From Branchiostoma floridae (taxonomy: Eukaryota; Chordata; Leptocardii; Amphioxiformes; Branchiostomatidae): DNA of 64,000 nucleotides. The stretch lies in contig NC_049985.1 in the NCBI RefSeq assembly GCF_000003815.2, positions 5,934,874 to 5,998,873 on the forward strand, given 5' to 3'. Below, piece by piece: positions 38,470-50,075 of this stretch. Made by a program: the position numbers and the translations under genes. A model generated the notes under the pieces. The model worked only from the letters and a program-made list of their open reading frames with translations, did not search any database and was not told where the DNA came from. The first letter of the stretch is position 1, and each line of letters starts with the position of its first letter.

Positions 38470-38745
38470 ATCATTCTGATTAATACTCGTTGCAGCAAGT
38501 TTCAATGACGTCAAACCCTTTTCTCTTCTCCCAAACAGTTATGATAGAAAAGCGTGATTATTGTGAACCGGGCAGCCTGTTCAGTTTCAATGCCAAGGAC
38601 TGTTCTAACAAGCATGGAACCTTCTCATTAACTCTGCTCCAGCAAGTTTTTTGACATATCTAAACCATTTTTTGGCCCCAAAATAGCCGTATTAGAAAAA
38701 AAGCAATCACAAACGGGCATGCTGTGCAGTTTCAATGTCCTCTAG
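38470..38745. repeat. Diverged tandem duplication, about 157-bp unit
   Basis: Copies share CAGCAAGTTT, GACGTCAAACC or GACATATCTAAACC, and GCAGTTTCAATG-like ends. A CRE-like TGACGTCA is in copy 1 only. Confidence 0.5.
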
Positions 38746-41700
38746 CTTACAGAGTGCCCATCTCCAAGCCTGGATGGACCTAGTTGAGCCGGTTTTCATT
38801 ATGAGGGACCCATTTCTGTCAGGAGGTGAAGCCAGGCATTCAAACTATCAGCAGCTGTGGGAGGCATGCATGGCTGACCGAGGAACAAATCTCTTAATAT
38901 CTTGTTTCCCTGCTTCACTTGGCCACAGAATTGCTATCATAAATCTGAAAACTCTTGAAAACTATGTCACGCCTCGGTGTGTATACGACAGCGAGAAGTT
39001 TGTATAACACTGATGGCCGCGGCATTGGTCGCATCTGGTCTTATCCTGTTTAGTTTTGTTTAATTTTGGACGTTTGATGGGATTCAATTTTCCCCTTGAG
39101 CTCCCCTGTGGAAAGTCTGTGCCGTGGCTCTGAAATATTGACAAAATGATTATCCATGACTGGGAAAATTAATATTGAGGTGGGGGGGGGGCTTACGTGG
39201 CAATGTTATTATGGTGCTCATGATTATGTGTATGGCTGTAATATTGCCTGTCAGACAAAACATCATTCGTCATTGCTTCAAAGTTGAATGCTTGTCAACT
39301 CATTGGCAGAGGGGTGGGGAGGGGGGATTGGGGAAAGGAAAATATTACGTTCCCGTGATGAGTTGTTGGTGATGAACCATATTGTGAGGATTATGGCAAA
39401 TATGTCTCAAGAGCAAAATCAGACTGAGGATGAAGCAGTGCTTTCCTGTTAAGGTTTCATACCTGGCTAAATTGGCATTTTGACCTTCCATTGTTTTCTC
39501 ATTAATGAATTAGGAAAGAGAAAGAATATTGATAGATGGGCATGAAAGAATTCTAAATATGAATGTTTGGTCCATATTGATGACGTCATCAGGTTTTATT
39601 GCCTCTTATTTACTTTTTTCTATGAGAAAATACTAGTCCCCGTGGCCGCTGAGCACTTTGGTACATACCACTGCAATGTTTTTCATCTGCATAATGATGA
39701 AAGCTACAAACTCAAATTTGCACAAATTGATATCTTCTTATGATCTGTAGTTAATATAGAAAATGCTTTTTTTTAATAGATAAAAACAATTAGCCAAGCA
39801 CACCAGCTGTCAGCCCCACTCTTCTTGATAAGTGTATTGGGTTCTTTCTTATGCAGACTCTGAGGTTTGACACAAAAAGCTCCCTTATAAAATACCCTAT
39901 TATAAAGCTAGGCTACCAGTATAACATCCCCTTCAAAAGGAGGATAACCTGAAAAGATGACCAAGATCATCAAATCTCTGTAAATCTTAGAAGACCACTT
40001 CAGCTAATCAGTCTTTAGATCTGAGGTTGGAGGAGAGAAGTGAAGAACACATCTGTCAGGACAAAAGGGCATACAGCCTTGATTATACAGATAACATCTG
40101 GGCCTGCATTGACTTTGGCCTGACTCCCTTCTCTGGAAAAAGGAAAAGAAATACAGCTCATTTGAAAGCATGGCAGTGATCCAAGGCACTGTTGGACCCC
40201 ACCTGGTACAAATTGCTACAAATCAAGACATAGCTGTGCCAGGCATACTCATGATAAGCCAGACCTACAGGGGAGAGACCTGCAAAATGCAAATACGCTA
40301 AAACCAGGGGAAAAATCACTAATTACTGTTACTGTGACAGTAGTACTAAAATTCAGAACCTGATTCTTAATGCACACTTGAAATTAAAGCTAGATTTCCA
40401 AGGTTTGTTTCAGTAAAAAAAGGGGAGGTTTGTTTTCAGCATTACAAGTGGTTATGGCCAACAATGACAACATTTGTCGTCATTGTCATGGTTACAGAAG
40501 AGTGGGCTGATTTTTTCGTATTATTTGGGATCTTCAGATTAGCACATCCATAGGATGATGATTTGCAAGGTGTAAACAGTAAAGTTTAAATTCTACCAAA
40601 ATACCACTCAATAACAATGGAACGTTTTGATTTGCACCATTGAACCTATACTGATCAGTGCCTTCTACTAAACAATATGTCTAACAAAGTTGAACAGTTA
40701 CTACACGACTTGTATTGTCAACACTTCTCACTCTGGGGACCGATAAAATCTGGTCTATGCTCTATGTGATGTTGTCATCAAAGACAGGATTCTTAAGGCT
40801 TGTGTCAATGGGAAAAATTAAATTAAGGACCACTAAAAGGATGGTCCAGCATGCTTCCCGTGTTGGCATCTGTTGATGTCCTCGACTGTACTGTAAAAGT
40901 GGTCACATATTCTATTGGCCAGGTGGTCCTTATGAGAAGGTGGTCACTAATACAGTTACTATAGGTTTGACTGTATTTATAGACTTTGTTGAATTTCAAA
41001 GACTACTAGTCTTAACAGCGATCTAAGATGTGTGCTACAGAAAGGAGAGCTGCCTGACAGTGTTGATTAAGTATAGGCTGCAGTGCTTGACAAATCTAGG
41101 TCACTGTGAGAAGTTAAATTACAGCCAATTTCCAATGTCCACAGGTGTACCACAAATCACTGCACCAAACCGCCTTCATGGGAAGAAAGGGCTTAGTAGG
41201 CAAAACTACCTTTGTGTGGGTATGTTAATGTCCTTTTCCTAAGGCCTGGGTAGCCTATTCTGATTTCCCGTATTAATATAGTAATTAAGCTGCCTTATTC
41301 ACATAATTCATAGCAAGGCAACTGAATTTAGTGCAATTGCCTTCTCCCATCTTACTGTACAGCACAGGGGTTCTTGAATTTAGCGTAAAATGATTTTGGA
41401 AAACGCCTCAGAGTCCACCCCCACTAATCCCTCTATGTTGGGAGAAAGAGGATCCTAGTATGGATAGTTGGCTCTTAACCTTCACTTTGCTAAACATGAT
41501 AAACACCTGTTGATCAACTAACCCAAAAGGTGTGAAAAGGTGGAGACACACAACATAAAAAATCGCACTAGTCTAGCACAATCCCCTGTAACACAACAGC
41601 AAAATCTTCAGACAAAAGATCACGCTCTACTCTTCGGAAATTTTGAGATTCGGAAACATTCTGGTGACCACCAAATACGGCCGACGCTAATTGACTGTGT

Positions 41701-42705
41701 GACACTAAGCATTCAACCAGCCTTGATAATACCTTAAAGTGTATGCTTCAATTTTGAAGGACTTTAGCCAGGTGGAATGGGACAGTCTTCACCGATAATT
41801 GTTTCTCAGTCTGTCCCTCGTGCGAGTCCATCATTCCACCTAATTATTATCCTTCCAGACCACAAATGATTTTTATTTATATGTACTGATTTTTCTTGTC
41901 AACCTTAACGCACAGCTGCCAGGCTTATTTCTGGACATATTGGACGATGATGCGTAATGAAGATCTCCTCGCTAGAACAAGTTGGGAATCTCGCCAAATG
42001 GGAACTGCAGCCTGCCCAAATTGCAATTTGTTATTAGTGGACAGGGATTCACAGTTGTTTAGGCGGGGTGAAATGACCACCTGTTTCGAAATGGTAATAT
42101 AGTTTGATCTCTTCTCATCTGAAACTGTTATAAAATGAACGGTGTGAGCCATCTATTACTTGTCTTTATCCTTCAAGAGTTAAGGTTGGTGCCAATGGCT
42201 TTGGCAAAGATCCAAGTATATTCTAATATTCAAAGACCAAAACAATTGGTAGATTTCTGGCAACATATAGAAGTAAAGCAGTCGCTATATTCTTTTATAT
42301 AGAATGGTAAATTTATATCTTTATTCAATTACATGTATAAGGACTGCAACGACTCAAAATTATCTTAAAGACCTGATACTATATTCTGTTTGTAAGGTGA
42401 AAGCCTGATGGCAACTGTCATGTTCCTTACTGTTTGAAGTATTTGAAGTATACTTGAAGCGGTCGGCCTTTCAGATTGAAAACTCTTTCCAGATATTTTA
42501 TGTGAGCTTTGGAGTCCCTAATTCTCTGTGAGAAGCCAGGGTGGACTGTCATTTATAAATCATCAGGGCTTTCTAGCTAGAGGCAGACTACATGTTGTAT
42601 ATCATCTTCTATATTTGGTAACACCAGGCTATAGTACTGGATGCCAATTTGTCAAACCCCCTTCAAAATCTATCTATCACCTCCTTTTTGTTATCTATCT
42701 ATTAA
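38746..42705. other. Gene-free interval
   Basis: No recognised gene or transposon. A 10-G run lies at 39182-39191 and a short inverted repeat GGTGGAATG/CATTCCACC at about 41772-41839. Confidence 0.35.
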
Positions 42706-42765
42706 TCTTGTAGGGCAGCCCCTTCAAATAAAAAAGATTAACATGATATTGATTTGATATGAATA
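42706..42765 (+). mobile_element. Possible non-LTR retrotransposon 3' end
   Basis: CTTGTAGGGCAGCCCC, then AAATAAAAAAGATTAACATG and a TTGATTTGAT-like tail look like the end of a LINE. No coding part remains. Confidence 0.3.
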
Positions 42766-42906
42766 GAACAGAACAAATATAAACAAACTTCGAAATCCTT
42801 CAAAAACAATCCATCCACTTAAGCACCGACTCTCCATACCGGTACACCAGAGATGACTTAAAGAGACTGAAAGACTTCAATATGCTAGTGGATGCATAAA
42901 AGGTGG

Positions 42907-43006
42907 NNNNNNNNNNNNNNNNNNNNNNNNNNNNNNNNNNNNNNNNNNNNNNNNNNNNNNNNNNNNNNNNNNNNNNNNNNNNNNNNNNNNNNNNNNNNNN
43001 NNNNNN
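42907..43006. other. Assembly gap (100 N)
   Basis: Exactly 100 N, the usual placeholder for a gap of unknown size. Nothing can be said about its content. Confidence 0.99.
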
Positions 43007-43158
43007 ACATGAGGGGCAGCAGTTGTTGCCTCTAGGTGATCTCACAACAGTCAAAACAGGGATGAAAATTTGCATATGGGGACCTGTAATGACAGAGGCT
43101 TCAAGCTACACATCAATTATATGTAGTCAGCATACTGAAATGCATGTATATGTAAAGC

Positions 43159-43160
<2 letters not shown>

Positions 43161-43202
<42 letters not shown>

Positions 43203-43252
43203 CATGTCCGTGTGTGTTTGTGTGTGTGAGTGTGTTTGTGTCTGTGTGTGTA
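43161..43252. repeat. (GT)n microsatellite
   Basis: About 28 bases of pure GT, then GCGCGCG, then interrupted GT. The Cys/Val-rich frames over it are artefacts. Confidence 0.95.
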
Positions 43253-43259
43253 GCTTTAC

Positions 43260-44335
43260 ATGTACATTGTAGGTGTAAGACCCTAAGGTGTCAAATCTCT
43301 GCCATGCAAAATAGCCCAACACACTTATTGAAAAGAGAAGGGGTGATACTTAGCTAAAACATGAGACATAACAAATCTACAATGCAAGTCTATGGAAAGG
43401 TTACAGTTACAATGTAACCCATAACCTTGGAGTGGCCTTCAGGTCTTGTTATGTGGTATCCAAAAAGTAAAGAAAAAAAGTATCACTTATTACGTGACTT
43501 AGCTTCTTGAAAAAGCACCACACTTCACCTCAACTAACGATGACAAAAGAAGAAAAACTACAGAGAGCTGCAGTGTGCTACTAAAAAATATTTCTTTCCC
43601 GTCTGAACTCTTAAAAAACCCTACGGAATGGGCAAGCCTACCAGACAGGGAACAAACATCAGACGGAGCCATTGTGAATTCTACAGAGATAGCCGGGTCA
43701 GTGAAGAAGATACTGATAAACGAGGCTGTTAAACACAGGGCAAATTTGTTGTTATCTGCACAGGACCATTTCCATCCATTGAAAGTACCCCATTCCCGCA
43801 GGGCATGGGAGGAACCAGATAAATCAGCATTACTTCAAAGAGGATGCAAGTACAAGGCTAAGAGCCTGTCAAAGAGAGCTGTTATTTGTCAAGACGTCTT
43901 GTACATGTACTGCCCAACTCTAAGCATCCATGTATTTAGAAGTTGATATCTTCCAATCAAATTGAAGGAGGTCTAAGTACCTGTCCTATGCCTTTCCCAT
44001 TACTTTAAGGCTGCATCATATTTGATCCCTGCAAGCTTGTACATTTTGTTGTTCACTAGTTAAAGGATGCCTCCCTCTCAATGTGAAAGAAGACTTTTGA
44101 TCTCTTCTTTTCTGCAAAGTTCATGTTTCACAAAGTCAAACCACCACACAGACTTTCAGAAATGCCTTTGATTATGAAGAATACATACATTGCTCCGTCT
44201 TATGAAATTGCATGCTATTGAGTAACAAGTCCTTTTTTTTCATTTTCGTAATGCAAGCTCTTCACATACAGCACAATATTCCTTTCACACTCTGTCCATT
44301 CATTACCTGCATGTATGCAGGTATGGTTTTGATGC
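43260..44335. other. Gene-free interval
   Basis: A 123-codon frame at 43575-43946 has no recognisable domain. TACATGTA lies at 43902. Confidence 0.35.
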
Positions 44336-44339
44336 TGGT

Positions 44340-44985
44340 GGAAACTTTTCGGTAGCCGGGGATGTAGGGCGCTGTATCTCGTGAACGGATGGTGCGAGCA
44401 CGACGATTTTTGGTACGTGGGTTGGGGGTGGTAGCCTGACACTCAGGTGTGATTTTGGGCCTCCTGGCGCTTGACCTTGACATTGAAGGTGGCATTTTTG
44501 GTGTTTTTGGGGCACTTTTGGCGCTGTGTGTCCGGAACGATACGCGCGATTGCGACGATTTTTGGTGCATGGGTGGGGGGTTGTTGCCTGTTGCCTAGGA
44601 TTGACTTTGGGCCTTGTGGCGTTTGAACTTGACCCGGCAGGTCGAATTTTGTGTCCGGGAGGGGTGTTTCCGGAGTTATATCTTCTGAACGGCTGGTGCT
44701 GGCGCGATGATATTTGGCACATGTGTCGGCGGTGGCTGAATAATGCTCAATTTTGATTTTGGCGCCCTTGGTGCTTGAACTTGACATTTTAGGTTACCTT
44801 TTGTGCGGGCACGGGGCGTGCGCTGTATCTCCGGAACGCAAGGTGCCATTGTGTTGCCATTTGGTACGTGAGTTGTTTGTGGTGTCCTGGTGGTCAGGTT
44901 TGATTTTGGGCCTCCTAGTGCTTGAACTTGATACTGTATAGGTTGACCCTGTTTTAGTGTGGTTGGGGCATCCTCCCATATCTGC
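44340..44985 (+). repeat. Tandem array, about 150-bp unit, 4 copies
   Basis: Each unit has a TATCTC(C/G)(G/T)GAACG-like start (about 44374, 44527, 44675 and 44825), TTTGGTACGTG, and GATTTTGGGCC(T) plus GCTTGAACTTGA. GC-rich and open in three minus frames, as expected of a repeat with a period divisible by about three. The unit carries the same module found singly at 30123-30163 and in the 53-54 kb elements. Confidence 0.9.
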
Positions 44986-45222
44986 TTGGTTTTAAAAACA
45001 GATTATGGTTGGGTGTAGAACCATCATCTGGCCTGGGCCACCTTCAATGTATCAGGTTACTTAGTGGCACTGACAGTTTGCCAGATGACGGGAGTGTGCC
45101 AGATTATATATCTGTTGGTCAGGTATAATTGGAGTTTGCTTATTACTCTTTGTGGTGTTTCTAGAGCTGTATAGTACTGAGTTTTAAGTTCCCGGTACAG
45201 TTCCTTTACCCTGTTGGCAATC

Positions 45223-45306
45223 ATGGTTGAACTTGAACTTAAACAGAAGAAGATGCAATTTTCTAATGTGGAGGAGAACTGTATAGAGTGTGGGCATAAG
45301 AGAAAG
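45223..45306 (+). CDS. Possible short first exon, unknown gene
   Basis: ATG plus 27 codons ending AAG/GTATGT, a good donor. The peptide starts MVELELKQKK and contains CIECGHKRK, a CxxC pair. It lies just downstream of the 44340 array, which suggests that it could be part of a transposon gene rather than a host gene. No second exon was found. Weak support. Confidence 0.2.
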
Positions 45307-46770
45307 GTATGTGTATGATTTGTCCTGTGTTTCTTTTTGTTTCTTTGGTAATGCCATTTCCATACTGTATACAGGTAATTTGTTGTTTTGGGCTAGTCAT
45401 ATTCGCTTGGTTTTTGGGCCTGCTTAATCTATGGTACAGGCAGGGTTAAGTGGTGGAGGCTTAGCTTTGTTCTGTTTTGAATTCAGTATCGTTTGTTGCA
45501 TTTTGTCGCGGCAAATATATGATGAAATTCCCCTTCTAATCAACTGCTCATTGGTTTGCGGGGATGTTTGCTGGGTGTTTGCTCTGACTACAACAGCTTC
45601 TGAACTTTTCAAAGCTTCCATTGCCAGCAGCTTGCCATCTATAAATGGGATTGACAAGGACATTTTTCATAGTAAATTGTGCTGTTAAATTTGGCTTAGA
45701 TACTACAGGAGATTTAGGTTTGGGTTGGATGGATTGAATGAAAATATCATACCAAACTGTTGCTGCTGCATGGGGGCTACCACTATTCATATTGTCTAAT
45801 GTCTATGGAACTACAGATAACAGTATCATTGGTCAAATTATGCGAGTAACATTCCGATGTCAAGTGAATAACACCCCAGAAATAAATCTTTAATGAATAT
45901 CATTGGAAGAACACAAACCAAGGAGACTTAGCAGCTGCATTAGGTCAGTACATTGAAATAGGAAGATATTAGTATATCATGTGACAGAGTAACTACATGT
46001 GCATGGGCCATCTGAGACAAAAAAAGGTAGCGTCTCAACAACTTCAAAGTACTGTGGTTGGTTACATACTTAAGAAATCCAAAATAAGTAATGTTCATCC
46101 ATGTCCAAACTTACAAATTCAGAAAATGGAATTTCAGAGTCAGACTTTTGCATGGTGCACAACCAACACGGTAAAAAGCTCATTTTTCCAACCACGTACC
46201 ACAGACAAAAAGGCAAAAATACACAATAGGTCTACAGAAACCCAATACATTTCATGCAGGCCTGAGGTCTACGAACTCTTGTTACAATTGCAACGCCTCA
46301 ACCTTTCCCAGAGCGCTCTTACCTTTGCCATTTGCTACATTTTCAAAGGTCAGGAAATTGATTTTTTTTGCAGATAAAGTCATGTAGCATCAAAGGCAAG
46401 ACTTCATGTAATTTTTATGTTGAGGTTGGAGAGGGCCTACGTGACTTTTCCATGAGGCAGAACAAGCTTGTTCAATTCGCTGTTAATTGTGCCACTGTTA
46501 AGTGTTTTTGGGGAATTATTCGGGAAGTGTAGTTGGTCGTTTTAATTCTATGTAGCATATCATTTGTTATCCTAAATTAGTCATATTAAGTATTATCGAT
46601 GAATCATTTTGTACCGCTAAGTTGAATGCCAGACTGCTAAAAAGTTACAACAGGGTGCCAGCTTGTGTTGGCATTCGCAAACTAGTTTTGCCAGGCTCCC
46701 CTCAATACAAAAAAACAACAGCGAAATGAATAATTCCCTAAACTTTTCCCGATAACAACTCAATTTATGG
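45307..46770. other. Gene-free interval
   Basis: Frames at 45424-45790 (minus) and 45997-46377 (plus) have no recognisable domain. GGGAATTATTC near 46518 and GAATAATTCCC near 46728 form a small inverted pair. Confidence 0.35.
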
Positions 46771-47012
46771 TTAAGGTCTCATTGATGAGTTTCTTCTTCC
46801 CATAGACTTCTATGTTATAATTCACGGTTTAAATGGGCGCGTTCATAATGAAGCTACGTGAAATTTCAGCAGATTTTTCATTCTATGTCGAGCACATTTA
46901 CCCTATATCGTGGGAAAAAATTGCCAATAACACCCTCCGATTTAATTTGGGAATTCCATTATTATTTGGGAGTGACCTTCCAGATTTCAGCAACCGTACA
47001 CCCAGATGGGCT

Positions 47013-47172
47013 NNNNNNNNNNNNNNNNNNNNNNNNNNNNNNNNNNNNNNNNNNNNNNNNNNNNNNNNNNNNNNNNNNNNNNNNNNNNNNNNNNNNNNNN
47101 NNNNNNNNNNNNNNNNNNNNNNNNNNNNNNNNNNNNNNNNNNNNNNNNNNNNNNNNNNNNNNNNNNNNNNNN
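47013..47172. other. Assembly gap (160 N)
   Basis: 160 N starting exactly where the left foldback arm ends. The foldback and the palindromic array to its right probably caused the gap. Confidence 0.99.
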
Positions 47173-47340
47173 AGCATAGTTATGCATAACCCTTGGAACC
47201 TTATGGATAATTATGCATAACTCTTGGAACCTTATGCATAATTATGCATAACCATTGGAAACTTATGCATAATTATGCATAACCCTCCAAAGTTATGCAT
47301 AATTATGCATAATTATGCATAATTATGTACAGTTATGCCA
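47173..47340. repeat. Array of self-complementary TTATGCATAA units
   Basis: About ten copies of TTATGCATAA or TAATTATGCATAA, partly separated by CC(C/A)TTGGAA(C)C. Each core is its own reverse complement. It lies between the foldback arms and may continue into the gap. Confidence 0.9.
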
Positions 47341-48429
47341 ATTTAGATTAATCCCCAGGGGGTCGTTATTGGCTGCTACTTATTTCTTACATCATTTATA
47401 CTTACAGCTTACGATATCAGCCCATCTGGGTGTACGGTTGCTGAGATCTGGAAGGTCACTCCCAAATAATAATGGAATTTCCAAATTAAATCGGAGGGTG
47501 TTCAATGTAAACTATACGTAGGAACTTTTTTTATAGCAATTACAAACTACGATTAGTCAATCCCCACAAAAGGCACTTTTTCGCTGCTATTGTACAACCG
47601 CACCACTCAGAACCCACGACTGTGTACCTCCAACCTAGCGCGCGGCTGCAAAACTTTACCTGCTAATTTCTTCAGTTACAAATAAGCTTTAACCAATCTA
47701 ACTTTTGAGATCAGTTCCGCTGGCTAAAAGGGAATTTCTCACCGCTAAAAACATGCGTCCGTGCAGCCGTTCATTTTTGGCTCGGATCTCTTTTAGGGTA
47801 CCCACTCGCGGAGTAATACATCAATGAGACCTTAACCGTTGACAGCTCTCCCAAACATTGCTGGCTCTAACAATTTAGGATACCCCCATGCAGACCCTCT
47901 GTGGGTTTGCAAGAGCAGTAACAATTGCCTACGCCATGAGAAAAAGCCCTTGTTCTCTCCCCTATGCAGGAGAGAAACACAATCAGTCAAATGGTCACCT
48001 ATTGGTTACCTGTTGAACTTGACATATGGAAAGACTTCCTGTTCAATGGCATTAAGGCCCTCTGGGTCTGTATTTCCTCAGACAATGTAATTACCTCTAC
48101 CAGTCAAACTAGATTTGCAGTCTGAATGTGGTCAGGAGTTTCTTTACAGGATGAGATTCTTCCCAGTGATCTGCCTTGGGTGCAGGGAGGGTCACAAAAT
48201 GTACATGTACCTGAGGGTCTCTCTTTGCCTTTTAAATGATTAAACCATAATTCATAGAAATAAAGTTAGGAAAGATGAGAACTTTTTTCAGAAAGACATG
48301 TTTATAAAAGGATAGGAGTGGGCTCTCTAGACAACAGTCACTGAATTTAGGATACTGAAAAAGTTCTTAACAGGTGGTTGCTTCCAACTTCTTTATTCAC
48401 TTCTTGATGACTGCTACATTCCTGCTAAG

Positions 48430-48574
48430 AGTGCCCCTGTAGCTCAACTGGTAGCAACCTGACAGTTGAACCCCTGGTCCAATTGGTAACTGGGCGGATC
48501 CTTGTTTGATCCTGTGTAGGGCATCTCGGCTTGGGGCTGCATCCATAGGATGTAAAATAGGGGCTCTTGTTTAA
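48430..48574 (+). mobile_element. tRNA-derived SINE, 5' part, split by a MITE
   Basis: GTGCCCCTGTAGCTCAACTGG is a tRNA-like start with an A box; TTGTTTGATCCTG resembles a B box. The element reads GGGGCTCTTGTTTAA and then stops at a piggyBac-like MITE. The text appears to resume with GGAGGTGCCTCAAATACG at 49542. Confidence 0.6.
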
Positions 48575-49537
48575 CCCTCAAACCACCGTATGGGGTCAAA
48601 ACTGACCCCAGGCGTATATCAATGTGTGCAATTATGTCATTTCTGGTCGAAAACAAATTTACTTCCAGGAGTTTGTTTGTATATATGTCCTATAACTTCT
48701 CATACGTTTTTACCAAGATTGGCTAATTGTTGATTAAGTTATCCTTGAAAATTTATGCATGGTCCAGTGGGGTCAAAATTGACCCCAGCATTTTTTTAAA
48801 CAAACTTTTGTTACCAACACCCAAACTACTTATCGTAGGAGCACGAAATTTTCAGAGAATGATGTACATATAAGCCAGAATTATTGTAACAACTTTTGTG
48901 CCATTATCATTTTATATGACGACATTATGACGTCATCTAGGTAATATCGGCCGCCATCTTGGATTTTGACGGATGACGTCATAAAATTAGCATTAATTAT
49001 CAATATTGAGCCATGAAATTTACGTTGAATTTTATAAGATGTGATAAACAACTGTTATTTGCCAAGAAAACCTTAAAACCTAAATTTTTAATACAAAATT
49101 TGAAAATCTCGTAATAAATATGTCTGTCAGAATTACGTTGCCATGGCAACATGAAAAATGATGAACATACTTTATTCACTGAAAATGTTTGCTATCAACA
49201 TTTTCTAAAAAGTTACCAAGTTTGGTGGCCCTAGCATAAGCCGTTCAGGCGCAATACGGCATTGAAGTTGGTACAGGCATCAAAAACCTCCTTCCTGGTC
49301 TGAATAGCGTTGGTGCAAAATGTGGTCCTCATGATCTTTTGCATAAATTATGATAATGAGCTAGAAGCATTCTCACCTAATCATGTCAGACTGTCCCACA
49401 TAGATTAATGAAACTATACATATATACAAATCACAAAAAGAGTCACACAAAAAACTGTATTTGTACAAAACGTTTTGGGGTCAGTTTTGACCCCATACGG
49501 TAATCTACGTCACAAAAAAGCTACGGTGGTTTGAGGG
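48575..49537. mobile_element. piggyBac-like MITE
   Basis: Flanked by TTAA (48571-48574 and 49538-49541) with inverted ends CCCTCAAACCACCGTA. A second inverted block, TATGGGGTCAAAACTGACCC, lies just inside each end (about 48590 and 49468). TTAA plus a CCC start and a GGGTCAAAACTGACCC-type palindrome are features of piggyBac-family ends. At 963 bp it has no transposase frame and would depend on a helper. Confidence 0.8.
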
Positions 49538-49804
49538 TTAAGGAGGTGCCTCAAATACGTTTCAGGCACCCCGGAACAGAAACAGCAAGGAAACTTGCTG
49601 ACCTACTTGTACATGTATGTGCCACTAGGTACTACAAGGTGGATGACATTAACAACCTTTTTCGCTGTACAGTCTTTTATTTGCTTTTACTGTGCAATCT
49701 TATTTACACATCCTATAATTTTCCTTCTCTGTCACCCTTTGGCATCCATCCCTCACACACACTAGAAATCCTGTTCACCATACACATGTACATGTACATT
49801 ACAT

Positions 49805-50075
49805 TATAATGGGCCTCAGTAAAGGCACAGGCAGTGCCGGTAGCAGTCACCGACGAGCAGCCGGTATTGTCGCGGGCCTCGCTGACTTGCGGGTACAGAA
49901 GGTAGGGTCCGGCCATCGAGGCAAACCATGGAGTTGAAGCCCAGAGCTGGACTCACTGGACAGATCAGCCGCATGGAAGCACAGTGTGAAGACTATTCCG
50001 ACTGCTGCCTACCCCTGTGACAGGGATCCCAGCAGCAGTATAATCAAAAATGGATACGACGACGACGACGATCAG
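49805..50075 (+). mobile_element. Possible LINE 3' end with GAC tail
   Basis: A GC-rich segment ends in CTGTGACAGGGATCCCAGC, AATCAAAAATGGATACGACG and a (GAC)n tract. This looks like a non-LTR 3' end with a microsatellite tail. No reverse-transcriptase motif is visible. Confidence 0.3.

Larger units (their letters stand above)
46775..47831. mobile_element. TTAA-flanked foldback element around an assembly gap
   Basis: The ends are exact inverted repeats, GGTCTCATTGATG and CATCAATGAGACC, each next to TTAA (46771-46774 and 47832-47835). TTAA duplications are typical of piggyBac and Kolobok transposons; the GG start fits Kolobok better, but this is tentative. Inside, 46931-47012 and 47419-47500 are 82-bp inverted arms with about two mismatches. 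No transposase is visible. The element contains the 160-N gap, so its true length is unknown. Confidence 0.75.

Noticed and set aside
44262-44787. Several overlapping minus frames of 100-139 codons
   Set aside because: All come from a GC-rich tandem array open in three frames; no single frame is favoured.
46508-46740. A further small MITE next to the TTAA foldback
   Set aside because: GGGAATTATTC and GAATAATTCCC are inverted, but no convincing ends or target duplication could be found.
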